Below are positions 45,338 through 53,514 of a stretch of 64,000 nt of DNA, in pieces. This DNA is from Chryseobacterium sp. Leaf180 (GTDB lineage Bacteria > Bacteroidota > Bacteroidia > Flavobacteriales > Weeksellaceae): positions 87,054 through 151,053 of the forward strand of contig NZ_LMPJ01000012.1 of the NCBI RefSeq assembly GCF_001424585.1, given 5' to 3'. The translations under genes were made by a program, and so were the position numbers. Positions within the stretch are counted from its first letter, which is position 1. Every line of letters starts with the position of its first letter. Below the pieces are notes generated by a model that was not told the DNA's origin, ran no database searches, and saw only the letters and a program-made list of their open reading frames with translations.

Positions 45338-45608
45338 ATCTATCTCTTGCGTATCTATCATCTACTATTGTTATCCATTTTGAATTTAAAACTCTGATCA
45401 TCTAAAATTATAATAATGTTTTCATTTTATAATTGATTAAAAGTAATTTATTTTATTGAAAAAAATCCATTTCAGATAAGATTTTCTTAATGCCTTATCA
45501 GACATATAATAAATTTACAGATACTTAACTTAAATATTTGATATCTAATTGTTAGTTATACTAAATAAAATCCTAAAAACCACAAGTTATGCGGAAGGAT
45601 TTGAGAAA

Positions 45609-47951
45609 CTAAATCCTATCCACCGTTTCATTAATCGCTTTCTCTTTGTAGCCGGAGTTGGAGACTTTGCCGAAGTTGTATTTTACGCCGATGGAGAAAA
45701 CGGGCGTGTTGCCGTAGAAGCTGCCTTTGGTGATGATTTTACCGTAGCTTAACTTCTGAATGAAGATGTTCTGTCTGAAAATATCGTTGTACCGCACCGT
45801 AAAATCGAAACCGGAAACCGATTTGGTAAGACCGACATTCACGATGATCATCTGATTGTATTCGTACAAACCCTGCACGCGGCGCGTCACCCACGAGCCG
45901 TCTAAAAGTGCGGTAAAACCTTTGCCGAGTTTCAGGGTGTTGTTGGAATATACATAGAGGTATGGCGTGGAAGGACTGACTACTGCGAGACGGTCTTCGG
46001 TTCTGGAATAATTAACTGAAATACTGTTTTGGGAAGTCAGGAATTTGTATTCGAAAGGAACATCGAGCCCAATGCTGGCGCCGATCTCGCGGTCGAAATT
46101 TTTGACGGTGAATACGGAGATGTTTTTGGTCTCATCATAGAAAAGTCCGAAACCGGTTGGGTTTTTACTTTCGTAAACGGAAGCATTCAGTGCCCATTTT
46201 TTAAGATTTGCATTGGCAGAAACGGTGGTTGTGTAGGTGGGAAGAAGATTGGGATTTCCCTGATATTCTACATACGGACTGCCGTACAGACCGCCAGAAG
46301 CAAGATCGCCATAGCCAGGTCTGGAAATATTGCGGTTGAAATTTAATGAATATTCGTAATCTTTGTTCTGTCTGAAAGAGAGCTTGGCGCTCGGAAACCA
46401 GTCGGTGAAGTGACGGTCGATATTGGTCAGGTTTAAAATCCGGTTTATACCTTTGGCTGAAGTGGTTTCCATGCGGAGTCCACCTTTAAAGCTGAACTTT
46501 TCTTTCTCACCCGAAAATTCTGCGTAAGAAGCAATGTTTTCTTCGCTGAAGATGTACTTGAAATATTCGGAAGGCGTGAGGCTTTTGTAATCGGTGAGAT
46601 TATTGGTGAGTACATCAGCTTTCGTAAAGCTCGCCCCAAAACCTAAAACGTAGTCTTTTTTAAACTTCTTTTCGACATCGATTCGACCTGAATAGGCGTT
46701 TGCACCGTATTTGTTTTTCCGGAACTGACTGAAAAGAAATCCCGCATTATCTACATTATTATAAAAGTCGTAACCGACATTCTGGCTTTCGCGTGTGAAC
46801 TGCAAGCCGGCAAAAAGAGTAGCGTTGAGCGACTTCAGCTTCCTGTTGTAGTTGAATACCGAATTGACAGTTGCACGCTGGCTGTCCTGATTATTGAGCG
46901 TGACAATCTGAGATTTTGCTCCGTTTGCTTCATAATTGGTGACGGTTGTATTGGTTCCTTTGTCGGGACGCAGATTGGCGTTAACGGCAAAAGTAAAATC
47001 GTCTGTATCGCTTAACTGATGGAAAATATTGGTTCCCAAAATAATCTGTGGACGGTCTGTGATGGATTTGATGATGTAATCTGACTTGATGTCTCGGCTG
47101 GGAACCAAATAATCGAAACCGTTGCTTTCCCAATGCTGAATCTGATTGTAAGCAGCATTCATTTTCCATTCGGTTTTATTTTTCTTCTGCTGGAAATTCG
47201 CTGAAAGGTTATTGCTGAACCGTTTGTTGAAGGTTGCCGTTTCGTTGAGGGTCAATTTATAGCCTTCCTTCTTGCTGCTTTTGAGAATGATTTTTAAAAC
47301 AGCTTTTCCTTCCGCTTCATATTTTGCAGAAGGATTTCTGATGATTTCTACCGATTTTATGTCATCCACAGATATGGAAGTGAGCGTAGTGAAATCTACT
47401 CTCTGGTTATCGACGTACAGCAGCGGAACGCCTTTTCCGATCATCGAAAGACCCTCGCCGTTGGCATCGACATAGATAAATGGAAGTTTGGCAAGTAAAT
47501 CTGCGGATGTAGCCACAGTGTTTAGCGGAGAACTGGCAATGTCGATCGTGATATTCCCATTCTGCACCTGAAACGGTTTTCTCTTCGCGGAAAGTCTGAC
47601 TTCCTCAATGTCAGAAATTTTTTCACTGAGTGTAATGTTGAAAGTCCGGTCTTGTGAAAGTTCAAAAACATGTTCTTTCTGAATGAAATCTCCAGACTGA
47701 ATCTGCAGAAAATACTGTTCAGGTTTAAGGTTTGAAAACTCGAAAACACCGTTCTGTAAGAGGGAAGTTTTGACAAGTTCGTTATTCGGAGTGTAGAGGT
47801 AAATTTCTGCAGAAGTGATTTTCTGATTCTGGCTGTCGGAAACCGTTCCGCTGATTTTAAATTCCTGAGCTACAGCGCTGAGAGAAAAAAAGAAAATAAA
47901 AATGCTGAGCGTTTTGGTAAACGCTGAAGTGGTAGTTTTGGTTTGAGACAT
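45609..47951 (-). CDS. TonB-dependent-receptor-like outer membrane beta-barrel protein
   Basis: A 780-residue outer-membrane protein. The signal peptide ends near residue 29 ('SAVAQ'). A carboxypeptidase-regulatory-like domain follows ('ISGTVSDSQNQKITSAEIYLY'), then a plug-like domain ('VATSADLLAKLPFIYVDANG', 'DIKSVEIIRNPSAKYEAEG'), and then the large 'outer membrane protein beta-barrel' family barrel. The C-terminus ends in strand-like sequence followed by a short tail rather than an aromatic residue. The transported substrate is unknown. A small molybdopterin-fold protein gene lies 245 bases upstream on the same strand. Confidence 0.88.
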   Translation of the reverse strand: MSQTKTTTSAFTKTLSIFIFFFSLSAVAQEFKISGTVSDSQNQKITSAEIYLYTPNNELVKTSLLQNGVFEFSNLKPEQYFLQIQSGDFIQKEHVFELSQDRTFNITLSEKISDIEEVRLSAKRKPFQVQNGNITIDIASSPLNTVATSADLLAKLPFIYVDANGEGLSMIGKGVPLLYVDNQRVDFTTLTSISVDDIKSVEIIRNPSAKYEAEGKAVLKIILKSSKKEGYKLTLNETATFNKRFSNNLSANFQQKKNKTEWKMNAAYNQIQHWESNGFDYLVPSRDIKSDYIIKSITDRPQIILGTNIFHQLSDTDDFTFAVNANLRPDKGTNTTVTNYEANGAKSQIVTLNNQDSQRATVNSVFNYNRKLKSLNATLFAGLQFTRESQNVGYDFYNNVDNAGFLFSQFRKNKYGANAYSGRIDVEKKFKKDYVLGFGASFTKADVLTNNLTDYKSLTPSEYFKYIFSEENIASYAEFSGEKEKFSFKGGLRMETTSAKGINRILNLTNIDRHFTDWFPSAKLSFRQNKDYEYSLNFNRNISRPGYGDLASGGLYGSPYVEYQGNPNLLPTYTTTVSANANLKKWALNASVYESKNPTGFGLFYDETKNISVFTVKNFDREIGASIGLDVPFEYKFLTSQNSISVNYSRTEDRLAVVSPSTPYLYVYSNNTLKLGKGFTALLDGSWVTRRVQGLYEYNQMIIVNVGLTKSVSGFDFTVRYNDIFRQNIFIQKLSYGKIITKGSFYGNTPVFSIGVKYNFGKVSNSGYKEKAINETVDRI

Positions 47952-48195
47952 AGTTTGGTTTGAGGTAAGACAACTGAGGGTGGCATTTTATTACTTGCTG
48001 TGGGGGAGTTTTTTAGTATAGTGGAAGTTTAAAAATGAAGAAATGTCTATTTCATTAATTTTTAAGCATCGAGATTTCTCTGAGAATATTTTCTTTTGCC
48101 TGTTTTTCATATTTAGAAAAAAACAGCCCGGTATGATAAATTTGCGGGAAATCAAGAAAATGATTTAAAACTTTTATCCTTCCTGGGTTTTAAGT

Positions 48196-48714
48196 TTAAT
48201 CTGCTTTCTTTACTTCAATTTCTGATAAACCTTTTATGTACCTTCTGCCGGTTTTCAGATCAGCCGCTGAAAGAAAAATAATACGGTTGGGAATCTGATC
48301 TAGTGTTTTGCCCTGAATTTCAGTGATGATAAAATACTGATTTCCGGCTTCGGTATTGTAGATTTCATTCCAGGAGAAAACGGCTTTGTATCCGTCGGAA
48401 GCTTTTAAAACAAAATAAAATTCGTTGAGTTCGCGCGGTTTTTCGTAATCGTATTGAATTGCAGACAAAGCGTTTTTCAGCAAAACGCCTCTCATTCCTG
48501 AAAGTATGTCTTTGATCTCGCCAACGGGATTATAAATGACGAGGTCTTTTACACGTGTTTTCGGTAATTTATCCAAATCATCTATATTAAACGTGATGCT
48601 GTTTTTTACCGCTCCGAAAACTTTTATACTTTCTGTCGGTTTAATATTTTGCTGCGCATTCAAAACCGAAAATACCGTCAGCAGAGATACGTGCAGTATA
48701 AATTTTAATTTCAT
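48196..48714 (-). CDS. Periplasmic molybdopterin-oxidoreductase-fold protein (sulfite-oxidase-like)
   Basis: A 172-residue protein with a signal peptide ending at 'SVLNAQ'. The mature part resembles the small molybdopterin-binding (SUOX) fold: 'KVFGAVKNSITFNIDDLDKLP', 'VGEIKDILSGMRGVLLKNAL' and 'ITEIQGKTLDQIPNRIIFLSAADLKTG'. The conserved active-site cysteine of sulfite oxidases is absent, so it probably has no redox function and may be a binding domain. It precedes a large TonB-type receptor gene in the same direction, perhaps as its partner. Confidence 0.65.
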   Translation of the reverse strand: MKLKFILHVSLLTVFSVLNAQQNIKPTESIKVFGAVKNSITFNIDDLDKLPKTRVKDLVIYNPVGEIKDILSGMRGVLLKNALSAIQYDYEKPRELNEFYFVLKASDGYKAVFSWNEIYNTEAGNQYFIITEIQGKTLDQIPNRIIFLSAADLKTGRRYIKGLSEIEVKKAD

Positions 48715-48890
48715 TATAAGTTATACTTTAGTTTTCAAAAATACATAGAAAGTCGTGAGAAAGGTATTTAACCTGTCGGTATTTTTTTCCTTTTGAAACT
48801 GTAAATGTGGTGGAAGACATTTTCGCTCAGAACCTATTAATCCTTGGATAAATGTATTTTTGTTCTGCGTAATGTCCGGCCTTTTAGCAG

Positions 48891-48924
48891 AAAAGTTCAA
48901 AAGAAATATTTCCTTTGAACTTTT
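48891..48924 (-). terminator. Hairpin downstream of the sigma operon
   Basis: An 11-bp perfect stem (48891-48901 with 48914-48924) with a short T run on the minus strand lies about 50 bases after the membrane-protein gene. Confidence 0.6.
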
Positions 48925-48975
48925 GACTGATAATACATCGAAACTCTTTCAAAAATGCGGTTAAGCGGTGCATTA

Positions 48976-49572
48976 TTATTTTTCGTGTAACTGCTTATTC
49001 AAGTTCTCAAGCTTGCCGATTAATTCATTCAGATTAGTTTCCTGTTTTTTTACAGTCTTTGGTCTGATGTAAAACCAGTTAAAACCAATCCAAGTCAACG
49101 TGATAACGTAGGCGAAATATGCCCAAAACACGGTCATTTTTAAGGTGTATTCGTACGTGTATAAACCGATTCCTGATGAGAGCAAAAGATAATAGATGCT
49201 CAGCATTTTTGTCTGAAGGTATTTCTGTTTTGTTTTAAGTGCTGCCAGACTTTTTAAATATCTACTGTTCGTCTGGGTTTCATCAATTTGTTTAAAATGC
49301 GATAACTGTTTATTGTAAGCGAAAAGATAAGTTGCCATTGCCAAAATAGTTAAAACAATTCCGATTTTGGTGGTAAGATGTTGCGGCTGATAAAAATACC
49401 ATATACAAAAAATACCGGCAGCTGTGGCGATTAATAAAATATTGAAAACAATCAGTTTTTGAATGCTGGTTTTCTGATATTTTTTCAGTTTGCTCTTCAG
49501 CTCATCCATGTTTGACTGTGCCACTTTCTGTTGTTGCCAAATAGCAGCAAAATCTATGTTGCTACTGTCCAT
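48976..49572 (-). CDS. Membrane protein, putative sigma-associated partner
   Basis: A 198-residue protein with a coiled-coil N-terminus (about 18-36) and four membrane helices (about 40-58, 68-86, 120-140 and 148-166), then a cytoplasmic tail with a second helix ('ETNLNELIGKLENLNKQLH'). It overlaps the ECF sigma gene by 11 bases, the usual position of an anti-sigma factor. It lacks the zinc-binding anti-sigma motif, so an anti-sigma role is a guess. Confidence 0.72.
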   Translation of the reverse strand: MDSSNIDFAAIWQQQKVAQSNMDELKSKLKKYQKTSIQKLIVFNILLIATAAGIFCIWYFYQPQHLTTKIGIVLTILAMATYLFAYNKQLSHFKQIDETQTNSRYLKSLAALKTKQKYLQTKMLSIYYLLLSSGIGLYTYEYTLKMTVFWAYFAYVITLTWIGFNWFYIRPKTVKKQETNLNELIGKLENLNKQLHEK

Positions 49573-50032
49573 ATTCTTTAAATTTTTTCGTTAATTTCTC
49601 TTTTATTCTGTGAATTTTCACTCTTACATTAGCTTCGGATATTCCCATAATATGGGCAATTTCGGCCTGTTTTATCTCTTCCAGTTCCAGTGAGATGATA
49701 AGCCGGTCAGTTTCCGGCAGTTCTGAGATAAATTTATAAAGCAGCTGAATCTGCGGTTCAATAGATTCCTGGTTTTCTTCTTTTAAATTTATCGGCAGCT
49801 CTGTTTTTATAATCTTCTTTTCTTTTTCAATCTGACGTAAGCAGTTGTTGGAAGCGATCCTGAAAATCCAGGTACCGATATTTGATTCGTTTCTAAAATT
49901 TGGTAGCTGCTGCCAGATGATGATGAAGGTTTCCTGTGCGATATCCTTTGCCCAGTCAAAGTCGTTTACATAGCCCATGCACAAACGAAATATCTTTTGC
50001 CAGTATAACTTATATACTTCGTCAAATGTCAT
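49562..50032 (-). CDS. ECF-type RNA polymerase sigma factor
   Basis: A 156-residue sigma-70 family factor. Region 2 is 'DWAKDIAQETFIIIWQQLPNF' with 'IGTWIFRIASNNCLRQIEKEK', and region 4 is 'LELEEIKQAEIAHIMGISEANVRVKIHR' with the HTH. Its start overlaps the stop of a secreted alpha/beta hydrolase gene by one base, and its own end overlaps the membrane-protein gene. It is therefore the middle gene of an operon. The hydrolase probably shares its regulation. Confidence 0.92.
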   Translation of the reverse strand: MTFDEVYKLYWQKIFRLCMGYVNDFDWAKDIAQETFIIIWQQLPNFRNESNIGTWIFRIASNNCLRQIEKEKKIIKTELPINLKEENQESIEPQIQLLYKFISELPETDRLIISLELEEIKQAEIAHIMGISEANVRVKIHRIKEKLTKKFKEYGQ

Positions 50033-50883
50033 TATTTCTTTGCTAAAAAATTATTCAACTGTGAAAAAAACCATTCTTTATCATCATACATTATAAAATG
50101 GAGACCTTTGTCTGCATATTGCAGTTCGCCGCCTTTCAAATTTTTGTACTGATCTTCGACTGCAGGCTTAAAATTTTTAAAATAAGATTCCAGCAGTATT
50201 AAACTTGGACACTTTATATTTTTAATTTTCTCTCGCAGATCGGTGTTTGAGAAATCACAGTACATTTCTGCAAAAGTTTTTCTGTCAGATTTTACACTCC
50301 AGTTTACCACTGTTTCGAGCATTGCTGTGTTGGATAAAAGTCGTGGCATTGTATTTTTCTGCATCTCATAAAACTGCTTATCAGTCATCCCTATTAATTG
50401 CTTTACGATAGGCGAACAGTCGTTATTTTCCTTCGATTTAAAAGCAGGATCCGTCATTGCCAATAAACACGGAAGTGCATCAACCACAACTATTTTGGAA
50501 GGTAAATTCGGGTAATCTGAGGCAATTGCCAGTGCAAGACCGCCACCCATACTGTGACCGATAATAATTGGTTTTTCAATTTTATTATCCTGTATGTACT
50601 GCACAATAGCCTTTTCCCAACTTTCGAAAGTTGCATTTTCCTGCGGTTTTGCTCCGGCAAAGCCTGCCATCGTAAGTCTATAGCAAACGTAATCTTGCTC
50701 AAAATGACTTTTAGTTTCTTTCCAAACTTCACCCGAACAGGCAAATCCCGGAATAAAAATCACTGCCTGTTTACCATTTCCCGTTTTCTGAACCTCAAAA
50801 GGATACAATTTGTTTTGTCCGAAAACATTTACACACAAAGCAAATAATAATGTGAGCGTAATTGCGATTTTGTACTTTTTCAT
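50032..50883 (-). CDS. Secreted alpha/beta hydrolase
   Basis: A 283-residue hydrolase with a signal peptide ending at 'NVFGQ' (about residue 23). 'IPGFACSG' is the oxyanion motif, 'GHSMGGG' the nucleophile elbow with S111, and 'DKGLHF' near residue 262 supplies the histidine. The Asp is probably in the region 'IKCPSLILLES', where the usual D is not obvious, so the triad is not fully confirmed. Its stop codon overlaps the ECF sigma start. An exported esterase or lipase is likely; the substrate is unknown. Confidence 0.83.
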   Translation of the reverse strand: MKKYKIAITLTLLFALCVNVFGQNKLYPFEVQKTGNGKQAVIFIPGFACSGEVWKETKSHFEQDYVCYRLTMAGFAGAKPQENATFESWEKAIVQYIQDNKIEKPIIIGHSMGGGLALAIASDYPNLPSKIVVVDALPCLLAMTDPAFKSKENNDCSPIVKQLIGMTDKQFYEMQKNTMPRLLSNTAMLETVVNWSVKSDRKTFAEMYCDFSNTDLREKIKNIKCPSLILLESYFKNFKPAVEDQYKNLKGGELQYADKGLHFIMYDDKEWFFSQLNNFLAKK

Positions 50884-51007
50884 ATTCTAAAATTTAAATT
50901 ATTATTATTTAATTCGCCTTTTAGATACGGGACATTTCAAAATGTTACAGAATCAGCAAAATTTTTTGCGCACAATATAGCTATGATAATGAATCTAAGG
51001 ATTATTA

Positions 51008-51472
51008 CTAATTATTTTTAATCATCGCTTTCGCATGTCCTTTTTTCAAACCGTCCACAATCATTTCGGCAAATTTCTGTCCGGCTGAGGAGCGGTAAAA
51101 TCTCGTGAGTTTTTCGATTTCGGATAGGGTAAAGAGAGTGCGGTAAATTCTCATTACCGCGTTATCGAGCCAAGTTTTGCCTTTTCCGATTGTGAAAAAT
51201 GTCTCCATGTTTTTTGCCTTGTCGGCGGTAAGATTTCCTTTCGAATGATCTTCGGAAATTTTAAAAACAATTGCTTCGTTGTTGTTAAAACGACCTTTTG
51301 CCTGCCGCAGTTCAATGATTTCTGCAATCAGGCGGTCTTGCGGAACAGCTGAAGTATCCACTTTAAAATTTGCCACTTCTGCAGTGATTTTGTTGAAAAT
51401 ATCAGGATTTGTCTTTTGGCAGAAGAGCATATTTGAAATTAGATAGAAGAACGTTAGAAGGTCGAATTTCAT
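51008..51472 (-). CDS. DUF2059-like secreted protein
   Basis: A 154-residue exported protein (signal peptide to about residue 18, 'MLFCQ') with the DUF2059 closing block 'TLFTLSEIEKLTRFYRSSAGQKFAEM'. The family is widespread in envelope proteins of Gram-negative bacteria with no clear function. A gene for a DUF2200 protein lies upstream on the same strand, with a terminator between. Confidence 0.7.
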   Translation of the reverse strand: MKFDLLTFFYLISNMLFCQKTNPDIFNKITAEVANFKVDTSAVPQDRLIAEIIELRQAKGRFNNNEAIVFKISEDHSKGNLTADKAKNMETFFTIGKGKTWLDNAVMRIYRTLFTLSEIEKLTRFYRSSAGQKFAEMIVDGLKKGHAKAMIKNN

Positions 51473-51574
51473 TTGTTGTAAATTTTAGATTTCATTCAAT
51501 AACATTGAATTTCTTCATCAAATATACTCAGAAAAGAAAGTCACCGTGCGTTCTTATTTAAAGTTAAGAAAAGA

Positions 51575-51599
51575 GAAGCCCCGCATTAAGCGAGGTTTT
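51575..51599 (-). terminator. Terminator after the DUF2200 gene
   Basis: The stem around AAGCCCCGC (51576-51584) pairs imperfectly with GCGAGGTTT (51590-51598). On the minus strand T-rich sequence follows. Confidence 0.6.
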
Positions 51600-51619
51600 A
51601 ATGTTTAAAATAATCTATT

Positions 51620-52000
51620 TTATTTTTTTCGGACAGCTTCAGCATTAATATCGTAAGTGATTGCTTTTCCTTTTGCCAGCTCGTCGACGAGCTTATCAAG
51701 ATAGCGCACTTTTTGGGTCAGTGGATTTTCAATTTTTTCGATTCGGTATCCGCAGATCGTTCCTTTTATTAAATCAGCATTTGCATGAAGAGTTGCCTCG
51801 TCAAAAAATGTCTCAAAAGTCACTTTCCGGTCGATCATTTCCTGTAATTTCTCGGTGTTGAAACCCGTAAGCCATTCAATTACCTCATGAAGTTCAGAGA
51901 TGCTCCGGCCTTTTTTCTCAATTTTATTTATGTAATGCAGATAAACTGAGGCAAAAGTCATTTTTGCTATTCGGTTATCATGATCAGCAGTTGTCTTCAT
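51620..52000 (-). CDS. DUF2200 domain-containing protein
   Basis: A 126-residue soluble protein that matches DUF2200: 'IAKMTFASVYLHYINKIEKKGR', 'EVIEWLTGFN' and 'FETFFDEATLHANADLIKGTICGYRIE'. The last block carries the family's G-x-I-C-G-Y-R. The function is unknown; it is found across many bacteria as a single gene. Confidence 0.87.
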   Translation of the reverse strand: MKTTADHDNRIAKMTFASVYLHYINKIEKKGRSISELHEVIEWLTGFNTEKLQEMIDRKVTFETFFDEATLHANADLIKGTICGYRIEKIENPLTQKVRYLDKLVDELAKGKAITYDINAEAVRKK

Positions 52001-52224
52001 ATCAATCTTCTTTTAAACAGAAAAAAATAAAATCTTGTTCAGAAAAATGCTGAACATACATTTATTAAAGATAAGAATAAGCTGAGATTCTTCTTACCAG
52101 AAAATTTGAAAGATTGTGAAAGTTTAAAAAGAAGAGGTCAGGAAACGAAAAACTTTATTTCAAAAAAAGATTTCATTTTAGACATAAAAAAAAGCCGAAA
52201 CGGCTGAGTGATTTTTCATGTCCG

Positions 52225-52256
52225 GCTCTTCCGCAATTTAAAGGCTGCGGAAGAGC
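52225..52256. terminator. 11-bp perfect hairpin downstream of the microprotein
   Basis: GCTCTTCCGCA (52225-52235) pairs with TGCGGAAGAGC (52246-52256) around a ten-base loop. No T run follows, so it may be an RNA hairpin or REP-like element rather than a terminator. Confidence 0.6.
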
Positions 52257-52272
52257 ATTACCGTATTAAATA

Positions 52273-52292
52273 AGCAGATTTGAAAATCTGCT
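52273..52292 (-). terminator. Terminator of the microprotein gene
   Basis: A perfect 9-bp stem AGCAGATTT/AAATCTGCT with a GA loop lies 10 bases after the stop codon. T-rich sequence follows on the minus strand. Confidence 0.65.
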
Positions 52293-52301
52293 AAAAGAAT
52301 T

Positions 52302-52382
52302 TTAGTTGTTTTCTCTTTTTACCGTTGCGATATAAGATGATACTAAAACTGCACATGTTGCTACTCCTACTATTGCGATCAT
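52302..52382 (-). CDS. 26-residue transmembrane microprotein
   Basis: A short ORF codes for a hydrophobic segment of about 20 residues ('IAIVGVATCAVLVSSYIATV') followed by a charged end (KRENN), as in single-span membrane microproteins. A match to the Bacteroidota promoter (TTG, 20-base spacer, TATATTTG) lies 51 bases upstream of the ATG, AAAGAAA sits just before it as a weak ribosome site, and a hairpin follows the stop. Together these make it a probable real gene. The function is unknown; a subunit of a membrane complex, a regulator or a toxin-like peptide are all possible. Confidence 0.55.
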   Translation of the reverse strand: MIAIVGVATCAVLVSSYIATVKRENN

Positions 52383-52432
52383 AATTTCTTTGATTTGTAA
52401 TTAAACGTTATTTTTTTATCAATTCTGTAATG

Positions 52433-52463
52433 CAAATATATAGCGTTTAAACAACGGTCGCAA
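52433..52463 (-). promoter_or_regulatory. Promoter of the microprotein gene
   Basis: On the minus strand TTG (52461-52463), a 20-base spacer and TATATTTG (52433-52440) match both elements of the Bacteroidota housekeeping promoter. Confidence 0.65.
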
Positions 52464-52717
52464 TAGTAATTATATGATGTATATCAGGCTACACATACGT
52501 AAGAGTTGGATTTTTGTTTAAATATAGATTGTAAATTTTTGGTAATTTAGATCTCTAAGTTTAAATAATGAAACGGTAATTGCTTATATTTTATTGTATT
52601 TTTAATAATATTATGGAAGATCTTTAAATGTGATAAAAACAAAAAAATTAAAAAGCGTTGCATAATATGTAAAAGTGAACGGTTTGTAAACGAAAATTAA
52701 AGTTCAGAATCTTCGAA

Positions 52718-53443
52718 TTATTGCTGGTGAAAGGGGCAAAAAAAACTGTTGCGTTTGGTTTTACCGGTAACTTTTTCAGTGATTTGGTGACCGCATTTCT
52801 TACATTTTTTCTGATGGTATACCTGAAAATTCTTTTTGAGTATTCCTTCTTTGCGCCATTTTTTGAAATCAAAACTGTACGACCGGACTGCTTCCAATAA
52901 TTCATCAAGTTTTTTCGCGCTGATTTCTTCAATCTTTTTTTCGGGATGTATTTCAGCGCGAAACAATGCTTCATTTTTAATGATATTGCCAACGCCGGTA
53001 AAAATTTTCTGGTCGAGCAGTGCATCGCAGATCATTAACTGAGGTTCTTTTTTAAGTTTTTCTATCGCTTTTTCCGGATTCCAGTGGTCGCTCATAATGT
53101 CAGAATCCCAGGAAATATTTTTCAGAAAATCCTGCGAGTCATATTTTACAGTACATGTATAAAAGAACATTCCACCATCAGAAAAAGTGAGTCCGAGTCG
53201 CAAAGTGTCAATGTCAGTGCGTTTTTCCAAACTGTACGAACCAAACATCATCAGATGAATTTTAATGATAAAATCATCGAAAATCAGAAAAGTCTGTTTG
53301 CCGAAAGTCAGAATATCACGCAGAATTTGACCTTTTGCAGCATGTTCATCAGAAACCGCGCTTCCGGATTCTGTTTTTACTTTTTTACCGATAAACTGTA
53401 CGATATCTTCCTTCATCAGGATAATGGTGGGACCTTCTGGCAT
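52718..53443 (-). CDS. Fpg/Nei family DNA glycosylase (endonuclease VIII-like)
   Basis: A 241-residue base-excision repair enzyme. The catalytic N-terminus is Met-Pro-Glu ('MPEGPTI'), whose Pro2 attacks the damaged base. The H2TH region is 'ICDALLDQKIFTGVGNIIKNEALF'. The C-terminal zinc finger is 'CKKCG...FFCPFH', in which the last of the usual four cysteines is a histidine. It most resembles the Nei-like subgroup of Bacteroidota and should act on oxidised pyrimidines. The divergent neighbour is dgt, another nucleotide-quality gene. Confidence 0.92.
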   Translation of the reverse strand: MPEGPTIILMKEDIVQFIGKKVKTESGSAVSDEHAAKGQILRDILTFGKQTFLIFDDFIIKIHLMMFGSYSLEKRTDIDTLRLGLTFSDGGMFFYTCTVKYDSQDFLKNISWDSDIMSDHWNPEKAIEKLKKEPQLMICDALLDQKIFTGVGNIIKNEALFRAEIHPEKKIEEISAKKLDELLEAVRSYSFDFKKWRKEGILKKNFQVYHQKKCKKCGHQITEKVTGKTKRNSFFCPFHQQ

Positions 53444-53514
53444 GGCTTGATTTTTCAGGAAAAATTCAAATATTATTCCCCAACCTCTAAAAATTGATTT
53501 AATTTTGAAACATC

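Larger units (their letters stand above)
52001..52717. other. Gene-poor 717-base stretch with a microprotein gene and hairpins
   Basis: Apart from the microprotein gene (52302-52382), its promoter (52433-52463) and its terminator (52273-52292), it contains a second perfect hairpin at 52225-52256 and a weak one at 52193-52205. The segment 52464-52717 is A/T-rich and I see nothing in it. Confidence 0.7.
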
